NCBI RefSeq assembly: GCF_022814725.1
Contig: NZ_CP093442.1
Span: 2,852,001 to 2,916,000 of the forward strand
DNA length: 64,000 bases
Origin: Bdellovibrio reynosensis
Lineage (GTDB): Bacteria > Bdellovibrionota > Bdellovibrionia > Bdellovibrionales > Bdellovibrionaceae
Reading direction: 5' to 3'
The first letter of the stretch is position 1, and each line of letters opens with the position of its first letter. The notes under the pieces were generated by a model. It saw only the letters and a list, made by a program, of their open reading frames with translations. It was not told the origin of the DNA and did not search any database. Positions 36,722-45,171 of this stretch are shown piece by piece. Position numbers and translations under genes: made by a program.

Positions 36722-38281
36722 GTGTTTTATTCCCCTCGATTTTTCTTAGTTTCATTGTTGGTATTGGCCGTAGGGGTCAGTCTTTCATTGTCACGTGATT
36801 GGGGTTCTGCAAAACCGGCGAAGGTAAAATCCTCTGAGGCTTATTGGGCGGAAACGAACCTAGGCCCTGAAGCCCTTGAAGATCTGCTGCAAGATCAAAC
36901 TTGCTCTAGTTCAGAGCGCTATTTTCTTGCTTGTGCGAACTCTGTTTTGACTGTTGCCAATCGTTATAACCTGAGTGTGAATGCTGACGGTAAGCTCGTC
37001 GACTTATCTCAAGCTCTGTCCACCGACATGAGTTCTGAAAAAAACCAACTGACTCCGTGGAAAGAGCTTTTTACGGCTGAAAATCGTAAAGCTTCAAAGA
37101 TTTCATTTTTAAATTTGTGGAATGAACTTGAAGAAAAGCACATCGAAGTAAATCAAAAATCTATGATGGTGGGGTTGGGACTTAACGGCTTTATTTCTGT
37201 TTTCAGGGATCCTCACACGTATTTGATGCCAGTATCCCAGTTCCGCGAAGTGGTTTCTAAGGCTGACAATCGCTCTACTTCGCTAGGTATTACCTTGGGT
37301 CCTTGGCTTGGCAATTTCGTCGTTCGTAAAGTGACTGAAGGTAGTGCCGCAAAAAAAGCCGGAATTAAAAAGGGCGATATCCTGCTTGCTATCAACGGTA
37401 AAAAAACCAAAGGTCTTTTGCATGCTCGCATCAGTGAACTTTTAAAGGGCGAAGTCGGCGACTGGACAACTCTTGTTTACATGCGGGACGGTGAAGTTAA
37501 GAAATCCAAACTTTTAAGAAAAGAAATCACTGTTGCCACAGTTTCTACGCAAATCATTGAAGGCATCAAACCTATTGGCGTTATCAGCATTAATAAATTT
37601 GCGAAAGGTGCCTGCGAAAAAGTAAAAGAATCTTTGACCCTGGTTAAAAAATCCCACGTTCGCGGTTTGTTGTTGGATTTGCGTGACAATCCAGGTGGCC
37701 AAATGGAAGAAGCTGCATGTATTTCTGGATTGTTCGTTGGTGCAGAAAAGAAAATTTTTGAAGTTCGCTACATGGAGCCAGAAAAAACTCCTGAAGAATA
37801 TTATGGCGGCGAAGAGCAAATGTTTGATTTGCCTATGGCTGTTCTTATCAACGCAGGTTCTGCAAGTGCGGCGGAAATCGTTGCTGGTGCTTTGCGTGAT
37901 TTGAATCGCGCGGTTTTAGTCGGCGAAAGAACTTTCGGTAAGGGTTCTTTCCAAGAGGGTGAATTCTGGTCGCAAAATAAAAAGATCGCGTTGTTTGAGA
38001 CTAAAGGTTTCTACTATCTTCCTTCAGGACGCTCGCCACAAATGCGTGGGTTAGAACCGGATGTGACTGTGCAATTTGATAATATCGCAACAGCACGTGA
38101 ATCTGATCAGTTTATGAATCCATTAAGAGCACCAGAAAGAAAAGTTCGTTCGTTGGATACTTTGCTTTCAAGTGAAGACTGTTTGGATTTAGAAGACGGG
38201 GAGTCTTCTGAAGACGTGCAACTAGTGAAAGCACGCCAGGTTTTATTTTGTACAGGATCTGTTGCGGGGGCAGGACTATGA
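36722..38281 (+). CDS. S41-family C-terminal processing protease with PDZ domain
   Basis: 519 residues from the GTG at 36722, chosen because a perfect GGAGG ends 8 nt upstream and the signal or anchor (SPRFFLVSLLVLAVGVSLSL) follows at once; an ATG at 36680 would add 14 unlikely residues. PDZ domain around residues 185-260 (TEGSAAKKAGIKKGDILLAING). S41 core: GLLLDLRDNPGGQMEEAACISG, INAGSASAAEIVAGAL with the catalytic Ser, and ERTFGKGSFQ with the Lys. Probably a periplasmic Tsp-like protease. Confidence 0.9.
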   Translation: MFYSPRFFLVSLLVLAVGVSLSLSRDWGSAKPAKVKSSEAYWAETNLGPEALEDLLQDQTCSSSERYFLACANSVLTVANRYNLSVNADGKLVDLSQALSTDMSSEKNQLTPWKELFTAENRKASKISFLNLWNELEEKHIEVNQKSMMVGLGLNGFISVFRDPHTYLMPVSQFREVVSKADNRSTSLGITLGPWLGNFVVRKVTEGSAAKKAGIKKGDILLAINGKKTKGLLHARISELLKGEVGDWTTLVYMRDGEVKKSKLLRKEITVATVSTQIIEGIKPIGVISINKFAKGACEKVKESLTLVKKSHVRGLLLDLRDNPGGQMEEAACISGLFVGAEKKIFEVRYMEPEKTPEEYYGGEEQMFDLPMAVLINAGSASAAEIVAGALRDLNRAVLVGERTFGKGSFQEGEFWSQNKKIALFETKGFYYLPSGRSPQMRGLEPDVTVQFDNIATARESDQFMNPLRAPERKVRSLDTLLSSEDCLDLEDGESSEDVQLVKARQVLFCTGSVAGAGL

Positions 38282-38919
38282 TTTCAACTCCATTATTTAG
38301 GCATAAATTTATTCCGGCAAAAAAGAAATCCGATTATTTAATGATCGTTCTGCACGGGCGTGGCGATAGCATTAAGCCTTTTTATTCATTCAACGATGAG
38401 CTGAACATCCCCGAGATGAATTATCTTTTGCTGAATGCTCCAAGAAAATTTATGGACGGATATACTTGGTATGGAGAGCCGCCATTTCAAAGTAACGGTG
38501 TCCTTAAAATCCGCGAAAAACTTTTTGATTTGCTGAATGATTTAGAAAATCAGGGCTGGAGCAGTGAGAAGATTTTCTTATTTGGATTTTCCCAAGGCTG
38601 CTTAATCAGCGCCGATGTGGGTTTGAACTATCCTAAGAAATTAGGTGGCGTTGTTGGTATCAGCGGATATTTTAATTTCTATCCCCGCTGGCGTAATAAC
38701 TTGTCATTCGAAGCAAAGCGCACCCCATGGCTTTTCACCCATGGGCACCAAGACGATATTCTTCCGTTGGAAGAAACTAAATATGGCGTTGAGAAATTAA
38801 AAGACGCAGGTCTTGCAGTTAATTGGGTTGAAATGAACAAAGACCATTCCTTACAAGAGGAAGAGTACCCTTTGATCAGACGCTGGGTGCGTGACCAATT
38901 AGCTACTTTTGAGCCTTAA
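38278..38919 (+). CDS. Alpha/beta-hydrolase, phospholipase/carboxylesterase-like
   Basis: 213 residues from the ATG at 38278, which overlaps the protease stop (ATGA). Motifs: LMIVLHGRGDS (oxyanion strand), nucleophile elbow FGFSQGCLIS (GxSxG), Asp in THGHQDDILPL and catalytic His in MNKDHSLQEEE. Fits the YpfH/phospholipase-carboxylesterase family of small cytosolic esterases. No signal peptide. Substrate unknown. Confidence 0.88.
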   Translation: MISTPLFRHKFIPAKKKSDYLMIVLHGRGDSIKPFYSFNDELNIPEMNYLLLNAPRKFMDGYTWYGEPPFQSNGVLKIREKLFDLLNDLENQGWSSEKIFLFGFSQGCLISADVGLNYPKKLGGVVGISGYFNFYPRWRNNLSFEAKRTPWLFTHGHQDDILPLEETKYGVEKLKDAGLAVNWVEMNKDHSLQEEEYPLIRRWVRDQLATFEP

Positions 38920-39097
38920 CGCCTTCTAAAGAGGGTGCATCGGTCCTACCGGCCTTTGGCACCTCTACATAGACTTTTTCAACAATGACTTTGCTGGCTT
39001 GGGCTGCTTTAGGTCCTAAACCTCCCATGGCCCAATAGACAAATCCCAATGTAATTATGGCTGCTATGGCTGATGAAGTATAAATCAATATCTTCAT
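38903..39097 (-). CDS. Small single-pass membrane protein
   Basis: 64 residues. One N-terminal transmembrane helix (ILIYTSSAIAAIITLGFVYWAM) and a short hydrophilic tail with KVIVEKVYVEVPKAGRTDAP. AGGGG ribosome site upstream of the ATG supports expression. The last 17 nt overlap the end of the convergent esterase gene. No family recognised. Confidence 0.55.
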   Translation of the reverse strand: MKILIYTSSAIAAIITLGFVYWAMGGLGPKAAQASKVIVEKVYVEVPKAGRTDAPSLEGVKAQK

Positions 39098-39240
39098 CGG
39101 CTGCCCCTGTACAGACGTACAACAATAGATCCCATGAAATTCCCCCTGAAGAGGTTCTTATGCAAGTCCATGCCATATATGAGCTGCAAATAGGAATCAG
39201 ACGGACGTTGATGGATTTGACAGCGTTTATTGTGTGAACA

Positions 39241-39271
39241 TCCGCCTTCGCTGGAAGCTACGGCGGACGAG
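39241..39271. repeat. Dispersed intergenic repeat, copy C (most complete)
   Basis: Palindromic unit with arms TCCGCC and GGCGGA around the core TTCGCTGGAAGCTAC, followed by CGAG. Same repeat as at 23793 and, inverted, 25746. It lies just downstream of the SelO-like gene. Confidence 0.7.
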
Positions 39272-39297
39272 TCCCAAACTGAAACATTTAAGAAATA

Positions 39298-41154
39298 TTA
39301 AATTGATTCGCTGTTTTCTTCTACCAAGCTTAGCAACTTCGCGAACAAATCCATTTTTACGGCTGGACGGCTTTGAAGCTCGCGATAGTAGCGACTTACT
39401 GGCACTTCTGGGTTGCCGTTTTGTTCAAAGACCAAGCGGTCGATGATTTTTTGGATTTGCTCCATGGATAAGCCCTTTTTCTTTTCAGAGATGATTTCTT
39501 CAACCATTTCAATCAGAGCGTTACCCGTGATGCGTTTGTCGGTATTTAATTTTTCAGAGCGTTCGCAAATGCCTTTAAGAATGCCTTCTGGTTTTTGTTT
39601 GCCCGCTGCAACGTTAACCAGTTCGCGATAGGTCTTTTGGAAGCTTTCAATGTGACGACGTTGTTTTTCGCCCATGCGTGCGTCTTTAGCTTTCGCAAAG
39701 CCAGAAAGGATTTTTTTAAAGAACGTATTTTCAAGCATCCAGCGTTTATCAAATGGCAGCGGACTTTCTGAAAGGAACTGTGGATATTCGCGCATGATCG
39801 TGCGCATGTTGTAAAGGGCTGCGTGGTTCACACCGTCAGCCACTCTTTCACTAGATCCACTGATTTTAGCGCGTTCAAAGTAAGAAAACTCTTTGTCGAA
39901 TTTTTCAAACAAACCTGGTTGCGCAAAGATATTATTTCTTTGAGTTTCGTTAAAGCCCATACGGTAAAGGATACGATTTGCTCTTTTCGCATCGAACAGT
40001 TCGTTAAACTTTTCTACTTGCGGATGGTTGGCAAACTCACGCAATGGCTTTTTCTTTTTAGTTTTTAGGTAATCCACCATTTGCACAAAAACCTGCACGA
40101 TCAATCGCGCCTTTTGTTTTTGTTCATTTAAGTTGGTAGAGAATCTTTCAATATCATCATAACGATATTTATCGTGGCGAATACCGAACTGACGTACACT
40201 GCCGTAGTCGATGATACCCGCATCTGCTAATACGTTGTCGCCGTCCCAATCAAGCCAAGCAAAGATATAATCAATATCAAGCTGGGCCGTAAACTCTGCA
40301 AAGGCTTTACATACGGCACTTAGCATCTCGTCGTATTTTGCCATGCCTCTGGCAGTGATGTTCCAAGCTTTGTTAGAGATCTGTCTTTCGATCAGATAAT
40401 CAGTCGCCGCTTTCAGGGTTTCGTATTTTTCTTGTTTTAAGTATAAGAACAAATGGGCAGGGCGGATTAGGTTTTGCGCAGCTCTAACACCGATGCCGTA
40501 GCCTTTTCCTAGGTCAATCACGCACAACATGCGTTCTGTTTTTAAACCTTGCAGATGCATGATCTCTGCTAAAATCGAAGCGCCAAATAGCTCATCGATT
40601 TCAGCAAGACCACAGCCATAACCGAATTCAGTGCCACCAGTCTTTAACGGCTTTTTTGCTTCAACTGCACCCGGAGCTAAACAGGTCACACCCGTTCCGC
40701 GACTGGAAACGTCCCATGTGATGCCACGGTGATAGACTGTTCCGTTCCAAATCCCGCGGCCGTCACCAGAAGTTTTACCTTGTTTGTTTGCGTGTTGAAG
40801 TTGCAAATAGCGAGTGGCCATGTAGCGGTGGGGGCGGACAGTTTCAGGATCAACTCTTCTTTGCACAAGTTCGTCGTATTCATTAATGATTTGCAAAGAG
40901 AAAGTTTCAATCAGTTTATTTTCTAGGTCTTCCGTCATCTGATTTGGATGATCCGGAGGAATCAGTCCCATTTCTTTCGCGAGAATGAAGTTGAAGTATG
41001 CGACTTTACCGGAACGCAATTCGCGCACTTTGTATGAAACATATCCGTCAGTGACTGCATCCATCCACGGATGAACTCCGTTGATTTGATCGAAAGATGA
41101 ATAAAAGTTTGTCGATTCTTTTAATTTGCGAGCGCCACTATGTTTCATCGTCAT
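39298..41154 (-). CDS. Divergent SelO-type pseudokinase (candidate AMPylase)
   Basis: 618 residues, longer than most bacterial SelO (about 500). The SelO pattern is recognisable: SRGTGVT (152-157) at the place of the lysine-bearing KGAGxTP loop, AEIMHLQGL with Glu197 matching the SelO SEAMHALGI helix, and GDNVLADAGIIDYGSV, in which Asp306-Asn307 and Asp316 keep the exact ten-residue spacing of SelO DN...DYGP. The ATP-contacting lysine appears to be Arg152, and ~22 residues are inserted before the helix. The C-terminal ~250 residues are helical and lineage-specific. If active it would transfer AMP to protein hydroxyls; that is inference. A near-consensus FliA promoter precedes it. Confidence 0.6.
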   Translation of the reverse strand: MTMKHSGARKLKESTNFYSSFDQINGVHPWMDAVTDGYVSYKVRELRSGKVAYFNFILAKEMGLIPPDHPNQMTEDLENKLIETFSLQIINEYDELVQRRVDPETVRPHRYMATRYLQLQHANKQGKTSGDGRGIWNGTVYHRGITWDVSSRGTGVTCLAPGAVEAKKPLKTGGTEFGYGCGLAEIDELFGASILAEIMHLQGLKTERMLCVIDLGKGYGIGVRAAQNLIRPAHLFLYLKQEKYETLKAATDYLIERQISNKAWNITARGMAKYDEMLSAVCKAFAEFTAQLDIDYIFAWLDWDGDNVLADAGIIDYGSVRQFGIRHDKYRYDDIERFSTNLNEQKQKARLIVQVFVQMVDYLKTKKKKPLREFANHPQVEKFNELFDAKRANRILYRMGFNETQRNNIFAQPGLFEKFDKEFSYFERAKISGSSERVADGVNHAALYNMRTIMREYPQFLSESPLPFDKRWMLENTFFKKILSGFAKAKDARMGEKQRRHIESFQKTYRELVNVAAGKQKPEGILKGICERSEKLNTDKRITGNALIEMVEEIISEKKKGLSMEQIQKIIDRLVFEQNGNPEVPVSRYYRELQSRPAVKMDLFAKLLSLVEENSESI

Positions 41155-41194
41155 GGTGTTTCCACACTCCTTGTAGAAAAATGAGACACTCTAA

Positions 41195-41221
41195 ATATCG
41201 GCAAACTTTAGCTGCACTTTA
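41195..41221 (-). promoter_or_regulatory. Predicted FliA (sigma-28) promoter of the SelO-like gene
   Basis: On the minus strand TAAA is followed by exactly 15 nt and then GCCGATAT; the enterobacterial FliA consensus is TAAA-N15-GCCGATAA (7 of 8 in the -10 box). It lies about 40 nt upstream of the start codon, with AAGGAG in between. Functionality is inference. Confidence 0.6.
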
Positions 41222-41279
41222 ATATTAAGCCCTAAAATATTTCTTCCGAATACTGGACTGGACATTGTAAGGGGTTTTC

Positions 41280-41906
41280 ATGAAAACATCTGGCGTTCTT
41301 CTTCTAGTGCTGCTGTCGACATCTTCCTTTGCTGTAAAGAATGAAACCGCAGGGAAATTGCTGCGCCCTGAATTTCTGCAAGCTCCACCTTGTGATCAAC
41401 GCCCGGAATTCCTTACAGATATGCGGGCAGAGTTTGTTAGCAACCTTGCAAGCCTTCCGGAAACAGTTCTGGTGGCCCGTAATGCCGAATTTTATGTTGA
41501 AGGTGAACAAGCAGGAGTTCCGCTTAAGCTTCACGGCTATCAATCCTTTTTAAGATCTAACTCTGAAGCTGAGGTGCTGTGTGGAAATTCTGCGGATACA
41601 GTCAGAAACCGGTTTGCGCTAATGGCTCCGACACTTATTGATACTCATGAGAAAATGAAGGTGGGCCAAAGTCTGTGGCAATTTCAGATGATGGCTGAAG
41701 GATCTAAATTTTCATTTTGGAATTTGAAAAGTAGAACGAACGGAAAGAAAGAAAGCTTAGAGGCTTGGTTAAAAAATTCGGGCGCGAATTATAAGATTTA
41801 TCAGCGATCCCATGACGAGTACGAATTGTTGATTGTTAGAAAAGACAAGACGGTGACTCAGTATTTGTCGATTCGTTACGATGCCGTTAGCAGAATCAAG
41901 GATTAG
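41280..41906 (+). CDS. Secreted hypothetical protein
   Basis: 208 residues with a signal peptide ending SSFA-V and a good AGGGG ribosome site. The mature part has one early Cys pair (PPCDQRPEF and LCGNSAD) and a mostly alpha/beta composition; no known domain. Divergent from the SelO-like gene, with which it shares a short intergenic region containing the FliA-like promoter (which faces away from it). Confidence 0.65.
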   Translation: MKTSGVLLLVLLSTSSFAVKNETAGKLLRPEFLQAPPCDQRPEFLTDMRAEFVSNLASLPETVLVARNAEFYVEGEQAGVPLKLHGYQSFLRSNSEAEVLCGNSADTVRNRFALMAPTLIDTHEKMKVGQSLWQFQMMAEGSKFSFWNLKSRTNGKKESLEAWLKNSGANYKIYQRSHDEYELLIVRKDKTVTQYLSIRYDAVSRIKD

Positions 41907-42061
41907 CCGTTGTTCTTTTCATCGCCCTGGCGAACGTCTGAGTAATATTTAGTAAAGCTTAGTATCTGTTCCATTAGATTCCACTGTAGAGTTTTTCTAA
42001 TGGACTACAAGGTAAAAAGCCAAAACTGGATGGTAATTGGCAAAGAAGTGATCTTTAAGTT

Positions 42062-43228
42062 TTAGCTAAAGATCACTGCGGCAAACCCGCCAAAAGGTGT
42101 GCGAAGGTTAGTAACCTGACCTTGATATAGTCTAGCAACAATTAGCTGCAAGCGCCCCTGATAAGCATAACAGCGCAGATCAAATTTAAAATCTTGAGGC
42201 CCGTTCGGCGTTTCAAAATTCTTTTCCGGCGCTGGAATGTATTCCTGTGCGATGATGTCTTGATCGATGAGTTCTTTAAATACTTTATTACTTACCGAAG
42301 CACCCTTATAAGACTGTTTTGAACCAAAGGCGTTCTTTGGTTTAAAGAACAATGTCTTACGTTGAGCCCAAAGTTCTTCAGCGTTTTCAGAGCGTAGATC
42401 AAATGATTTGGGTAAAGCCGTGCGGAGCAATTTTAGTTCGTTATTAGAAAATCCATGGGATTCTAAAAATCCCGGTTGAGCCCAATCGATAAGACGTTGC
42501 TTATCCGCCAAAAGAAAATATTCGTAAGGGTTGGGCGACAGACAGACTTTTTTCGATAGATAACTTTCTTTAAGCTCAGTGCTGCTAGCATCATTCAAAA
42601 AGAAATCTGTATAGCGGTTGTAGATGAAGTCAGGTTTAAAATCTTTAAAAGTGTCGCGGTAATCCAGAATGCGCGAATCCCAACCCCAGGATTTGAAAAG
42701 TTCATTATAGACCAAGAATTCAACAAACAATCTTTGTTCCGAAGGTTTTTCATCAATGATTGCTAAGGGCAAGTTCGCGGCGACATTTTTACCTTGAAGC
42801 TTCAGTTCTGTTTCGATGCATGAGCGAATTTCATCCATTGTGAAATCTGCAACCGGCTGAGGAAGCCCTTTCATCTTATACATCTCTGAACCCAGTGCCA
42901 GGAATGCGGCATTGGTATTGATTTCGATCAATTTGAGGTTTTCATTTTCGTCTAAATGAAAATCGTAACTCATCATGATTGATTTGTTGCCAGGATCGGT
43001 AAGACCTTTTTCTTGAAGCAGGTTTTTATAATGATCGCGGTAACTTTGTTTTTCACGCATTGAAAATAACAATGAAACAACGTCTTGGGCTTGCTTAAGA
43101 ACGGGTGAAGGAAGTTGAACCGAAAAAGGGGAAATCAGATTTTCAGCAACAATTGTTTCAAGGGGCTCGTTCTTAAGCCCCGGGAAAGATGTTCTTAGTT
43201 GCTGAATAAAATCTGATTTCAATTCCAT
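42062..43228 (-). CDS. ATP-grasp-like enzyme, glutathionylspermidine-synthase/RimK-type
   Basis: 388 residues. An N-terminal segment with MMSYDFHLDENENLKLIEIN contains EINTNAA, where ATP-grasp enzymes have the metal-binding E-x-N; later come TLFFKPKNAFGSKQSYKG (ATP-binding Lys and Gly-rich loop), AQEYIPAPEK and FDLRCYAYQGRLQLIVARLYQGQ. The order with E-x-N early suggests a permuted ATP-grasp. The gene follows the peroxiredoxin stop by 2 nt, which points to a thiol or redox-linked ligase, but the substrate is unknown. Confidence 0.6.
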   Translation of the reverse strand: MELKSDFIQQLRTSFPGLKNEPLETIVAENLISPFSVQLPSPVLKQAQDVVSLLFSMREKQSYRDHYKNLLQEKGLTDPGNKSIMMSYDFHLDENENLKLIEINTNAAFLALGSEMYKMKGLPQPVADFTMDEIRSCIETELKLQGKNVAANLPLAIIDEKPSEQRLFVEFLVYNELFKSWGWDSRILDYRDTFKDFKPDFIYNRYTDFFLNDASSTELKESYLSKKVCLSPNPYEYFLLADKQRLIDWAQPGFLESHGFSNNELKLLRTALPKSFDLRSENAEELWAQRKTLFFKPKNAFGSKQSYKGASVSNKVFKELIDQDIIAQEYIPAPEKNFETPNGPQDFKFDLRCYAYQGRLQLIVARLYQGQVTNLRTPFGGFAAVIFS

Positions 43229-43230
43229 GA

Positions 43231-43758
43231 TTACTTCAATGGAGTGATGTACATGTCACCTTTTTTCCAGCCAGCTTGGCAAAGCTCTCCGGATTGGCAA
43301 CCTTGAAGAACGCGCAAAATTTCTTTTGCATCACGGCCCACAGAAGTGTTGTGAATTCCCATGTACTGAACTTTTTGATCTGGATCGATGATGAAAGTGC
43401 CGCGAGTCGCGATACCGCGGTCTTCAAACAAAACACCGTAATCTTTAGCGATGCGTTTTGTAAGATCGGCAATAAGTGGGTAACCAAGGTTACCAAGATC
43501 ATCGCGCAACCAACGTTTGTGTGAATGTACGGAGTCAACGCTGCAGCCAAGAACCACTGCGCCAGATGCAGTAAATTCTGCTAAATGTTCACGGAACTGA
43601 GTTAATTCAGTGGGGCAAACAAAAGTAAAATCTAGAGGATAGAAAAATAAAATCACCCATTTCCCTTTGTAGTTGCTTAGGGAAATATCTTTTACTTCGC
43701 CTCCGTCAAAAACAGCTTGGGCATTAAAATGAGGCGCGGGTTGATTAATCATTGGCAT
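43231..43758 (-). CDS. Typical 2-Cys peroxiredoxin (AhpC/Prx1 class)
   Basis: 175 residues from the ATG at 43758, chosen over one six codons earlier because AGGAGA sits 7 nt upstream. Peroxidatic Cys in DFTFVCPTELTQF, Arg in the FIIDPDQKVQYMGIHNTSVGRD region, and a resolving Cys in ELCQAGWKKGD (usual form VCPAGW). It reduces peroxides and organic hydroperoxides; the electron donor is not obvious here, as no AhpF or thioredoxin gene is near. Forms an operon with the ATP-grasp gene. Confidence 0.92.
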   Translation of the reverse strand: MPMINQPAPHFNAQAVFDGGEVKDISLSNYKGKWVILFFYPLDFTFVCPTELTQFREHLAEFTASGAVVLGCSVDSVHSHKRWLRDDLGNLGYPLIADLTKRIAKDYGVLFEDRGIATRGTFIIDPDQKVQYMGIHNTSVGRDAKEILRVLQGCQSGELCQAGWKKGDMYITPLK

Positions 43759-43819
43759 AGCACTTTCTCCTTGCATCTGCTATTTATAGTGACGCTGAAC
43801 CGAAACACAAGGAGAAACT

Positions 43820-44590
43820 GTGAAAATCGTCTCTTGGAATGTGAATGGAATCCGAGCTTGTTACAAAAAAGGTCTAATGGATTTCGTGAACAGAGAAAAG
43901 CCAGATATTTTTTGTGTTCAAGAAACTAAAGCTCACATCGATCAAGTTGAGGACGAAGCACGTAAACTTGCTTGGGAATATTCTTATTGGTCTTCGGCGA
44001 TTAAAAAGGGTTATTCAGGTGTGGCAACGTTCACACACGTCGAGCCTAAAGCAGTTCAGTATCATTTTAATAGTATTCCTGATTATGAATCTGAAGGCCG
44101 CATTGTCATGTCTGATCATGGGCCCTTTGACCTGTACAATATCTATTTTCCTAATGGAGGTTCTGGTGAAGAACGCCATTTATTTAAACAGAAGTTTCTT
44201 AAAGATTTGTATGCTCATTTAAAAGAAAAATTACAGACGGGACGCGAAGTCGTTGTTGTCGGTGATTACAATGTGGCGCATGAGTCCATTGACGTTTATG
44301 ACCCTATCCGCATGTCCAAGGTGAGTGGTTTTTTCCCAGAAGAGCGTGCATGGTTTGATGATTTTGTCGATTTAGGCTTTATCGACACCTTCCGCCATCT
44401 TAAACCAACCGAAGCGAAGCGTTACTCATGGTGGGATTACCGCACTCTAGCAAGGGTTTCAAATCGCGGATGGCGAATCGACTACATTTGTATTTCAAAA
44501 GGACTTGAGAAATATCTATCTTCGGCAGATATTCTCGATCAAGTTGAGGGTTCAGATCACTGCCCTGTAGTAGCGACTTTGGACCTCTAA
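43820..44590 (+). CDS. xth: Exodeoxyribonuclease III (AP endonuclease)
   Basis: 256 residues, GTG start preceded by AAGGAGAAACT. EEP-fold: SWNVNGIRACYKKG, CVQETKAHIDQ (metal Glu), VVVGDYNVAHESID, WWDYRTLARVSNRGWRIDYI and the terminal GSDHCPV catalytic His. DNA base-excision repair at abasic sites. Divergent from the peroxiredoxin operon, so oxidative damage defence and repair share an intergenic region of about 60 nt. Confidence 0.94.
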   Translation: MKIVSWNVNGIRACYKKGLMDFVNREKPDIFCVQETKAHIDQVEDEARKLAWEYSYWSSAIKKGYSGVATFTHVEPKAVQYHFNSIPDYESEGRIVMSDHGPFDLYNIYFPNGGSGEERHLFKQKFLKDLYAHLKEKLQTGREVVVVGDYNVAHESIDVYDPIRMSKVSGFFPEERAWFDDFVDLGFIDTFRHLKPTEAKRYSWWDYRTLARVSNRGWRIDYICISKGLEKYLSSADILDQVEGSDHCPVVATLDL

Positions 44591-44599
44591 AGGAAAAAT

Positions 44600-45157
44600 A
44601 TGTTGGCCATTCCTTTCCCACTTTTTATCGCTGAAATTATTATTTTTATTTTCGCTTCAAAACAGTGGGGATTTTTAAATACTTTGGGTCTTTACCTTCT
44701 GCCGTGTTTGTTAGGTCTATTTATTGTAACGACCTTGGGGCGAATGGCGATTCTAAGCTTACAAACTTCAGTTTTGCGTGGGCAGTTGCCAGCATCAAAA
44801 ATCCTTCATTCCGGCGCGCTTTTTCTTTCTGGGTTGCTGTTTTTAATTCCATCATTTTTTGCCCGTGTCGTTGCCTTGGTTTTATTTTTACCGGGTCTAA
44901 GACATTTAGCGGTGTGGAGATTTAAACTCTATATGGCCAAACAAATTGCGAAGGGTGCCAGCAGCTTTAATTTCTCCGGCGGACCTTTTGGTTTCGGCGG
45001 GGGCACGGGTGGATTTAAATACTATTCAAGTCGCCAAGGCTTCGGTCAGCAAAACGGTTTCGGCGAACAGAATGAAGAACGTGAAGTTCGTGAGGCTGAA
45101 GTTTTAGATGTGACTCCGTTAGAGATCACGCACGAGAAAAAAGAAAAGGGGCCGTAA
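44600..45157 (+). CDS. fxsA: FxsA-family membrane protein
   Basis: 185 residues. Hydrophobic helices at about 4-20, 25-48 and 70-100 and the FxsA pattern: IPFPLFIAEIIIFIFASKQWG, TTLGRMAILSL, SGLLFLIPSFFARVVALVLFLPGLRHL. FxsA proteins are inner-membrane proteins known for affecting phage T7 exclusion. After the helices comes a Gly/Phe-rich tail (FSGGPFGFGGGTGGFKYYSS) and an acidic end, longer than in enteric FxsA. Starts 9 nt after xth. Confidence 0.85.
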   Translation: MLAIPFPLFIAEIIIFIFASKQWGFLNTLGLYLLPCLLGLFIVTTLGRMAILSLQTSVLRGQLPASKILHSGALFLSGLLFLIPSFFARVVALVLFLPGLRHLAVWRFKLYMAKQIAKGASSFNFSGGPFGFGGGTGGFKYYSSRQGFGQQNGFGEQNEEREVREAEVLDVTPLEITHEKKEKGP

Positions 45158-45171
45158 GCCCCTTTTCTTTA
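45142..45171. terminator. Bidirectional terminator of fxsA and the PBP gene
   Basis: 11-bp stem AGAAAAGGGGC/GCCCCTTTTCT with a 5-nt loop that contains the fxsA stop codon. The gene at 45169 ends within its T-rich shoulder. Confidence 0.8.

Noticed and set aside
39234-39446. A 70-codon plus-strand frame over the repeat copy and the end of the SelO-like gene
   Set aside because: It is formed by the repeat and antisense coding sequence; no start signal.
42000-42065. A 21-codon frame with MDYKVKSQNWMVIG before the ATP-grasp gene end
   Set aside because: Too short, no ribosome site and no conservation evidence.
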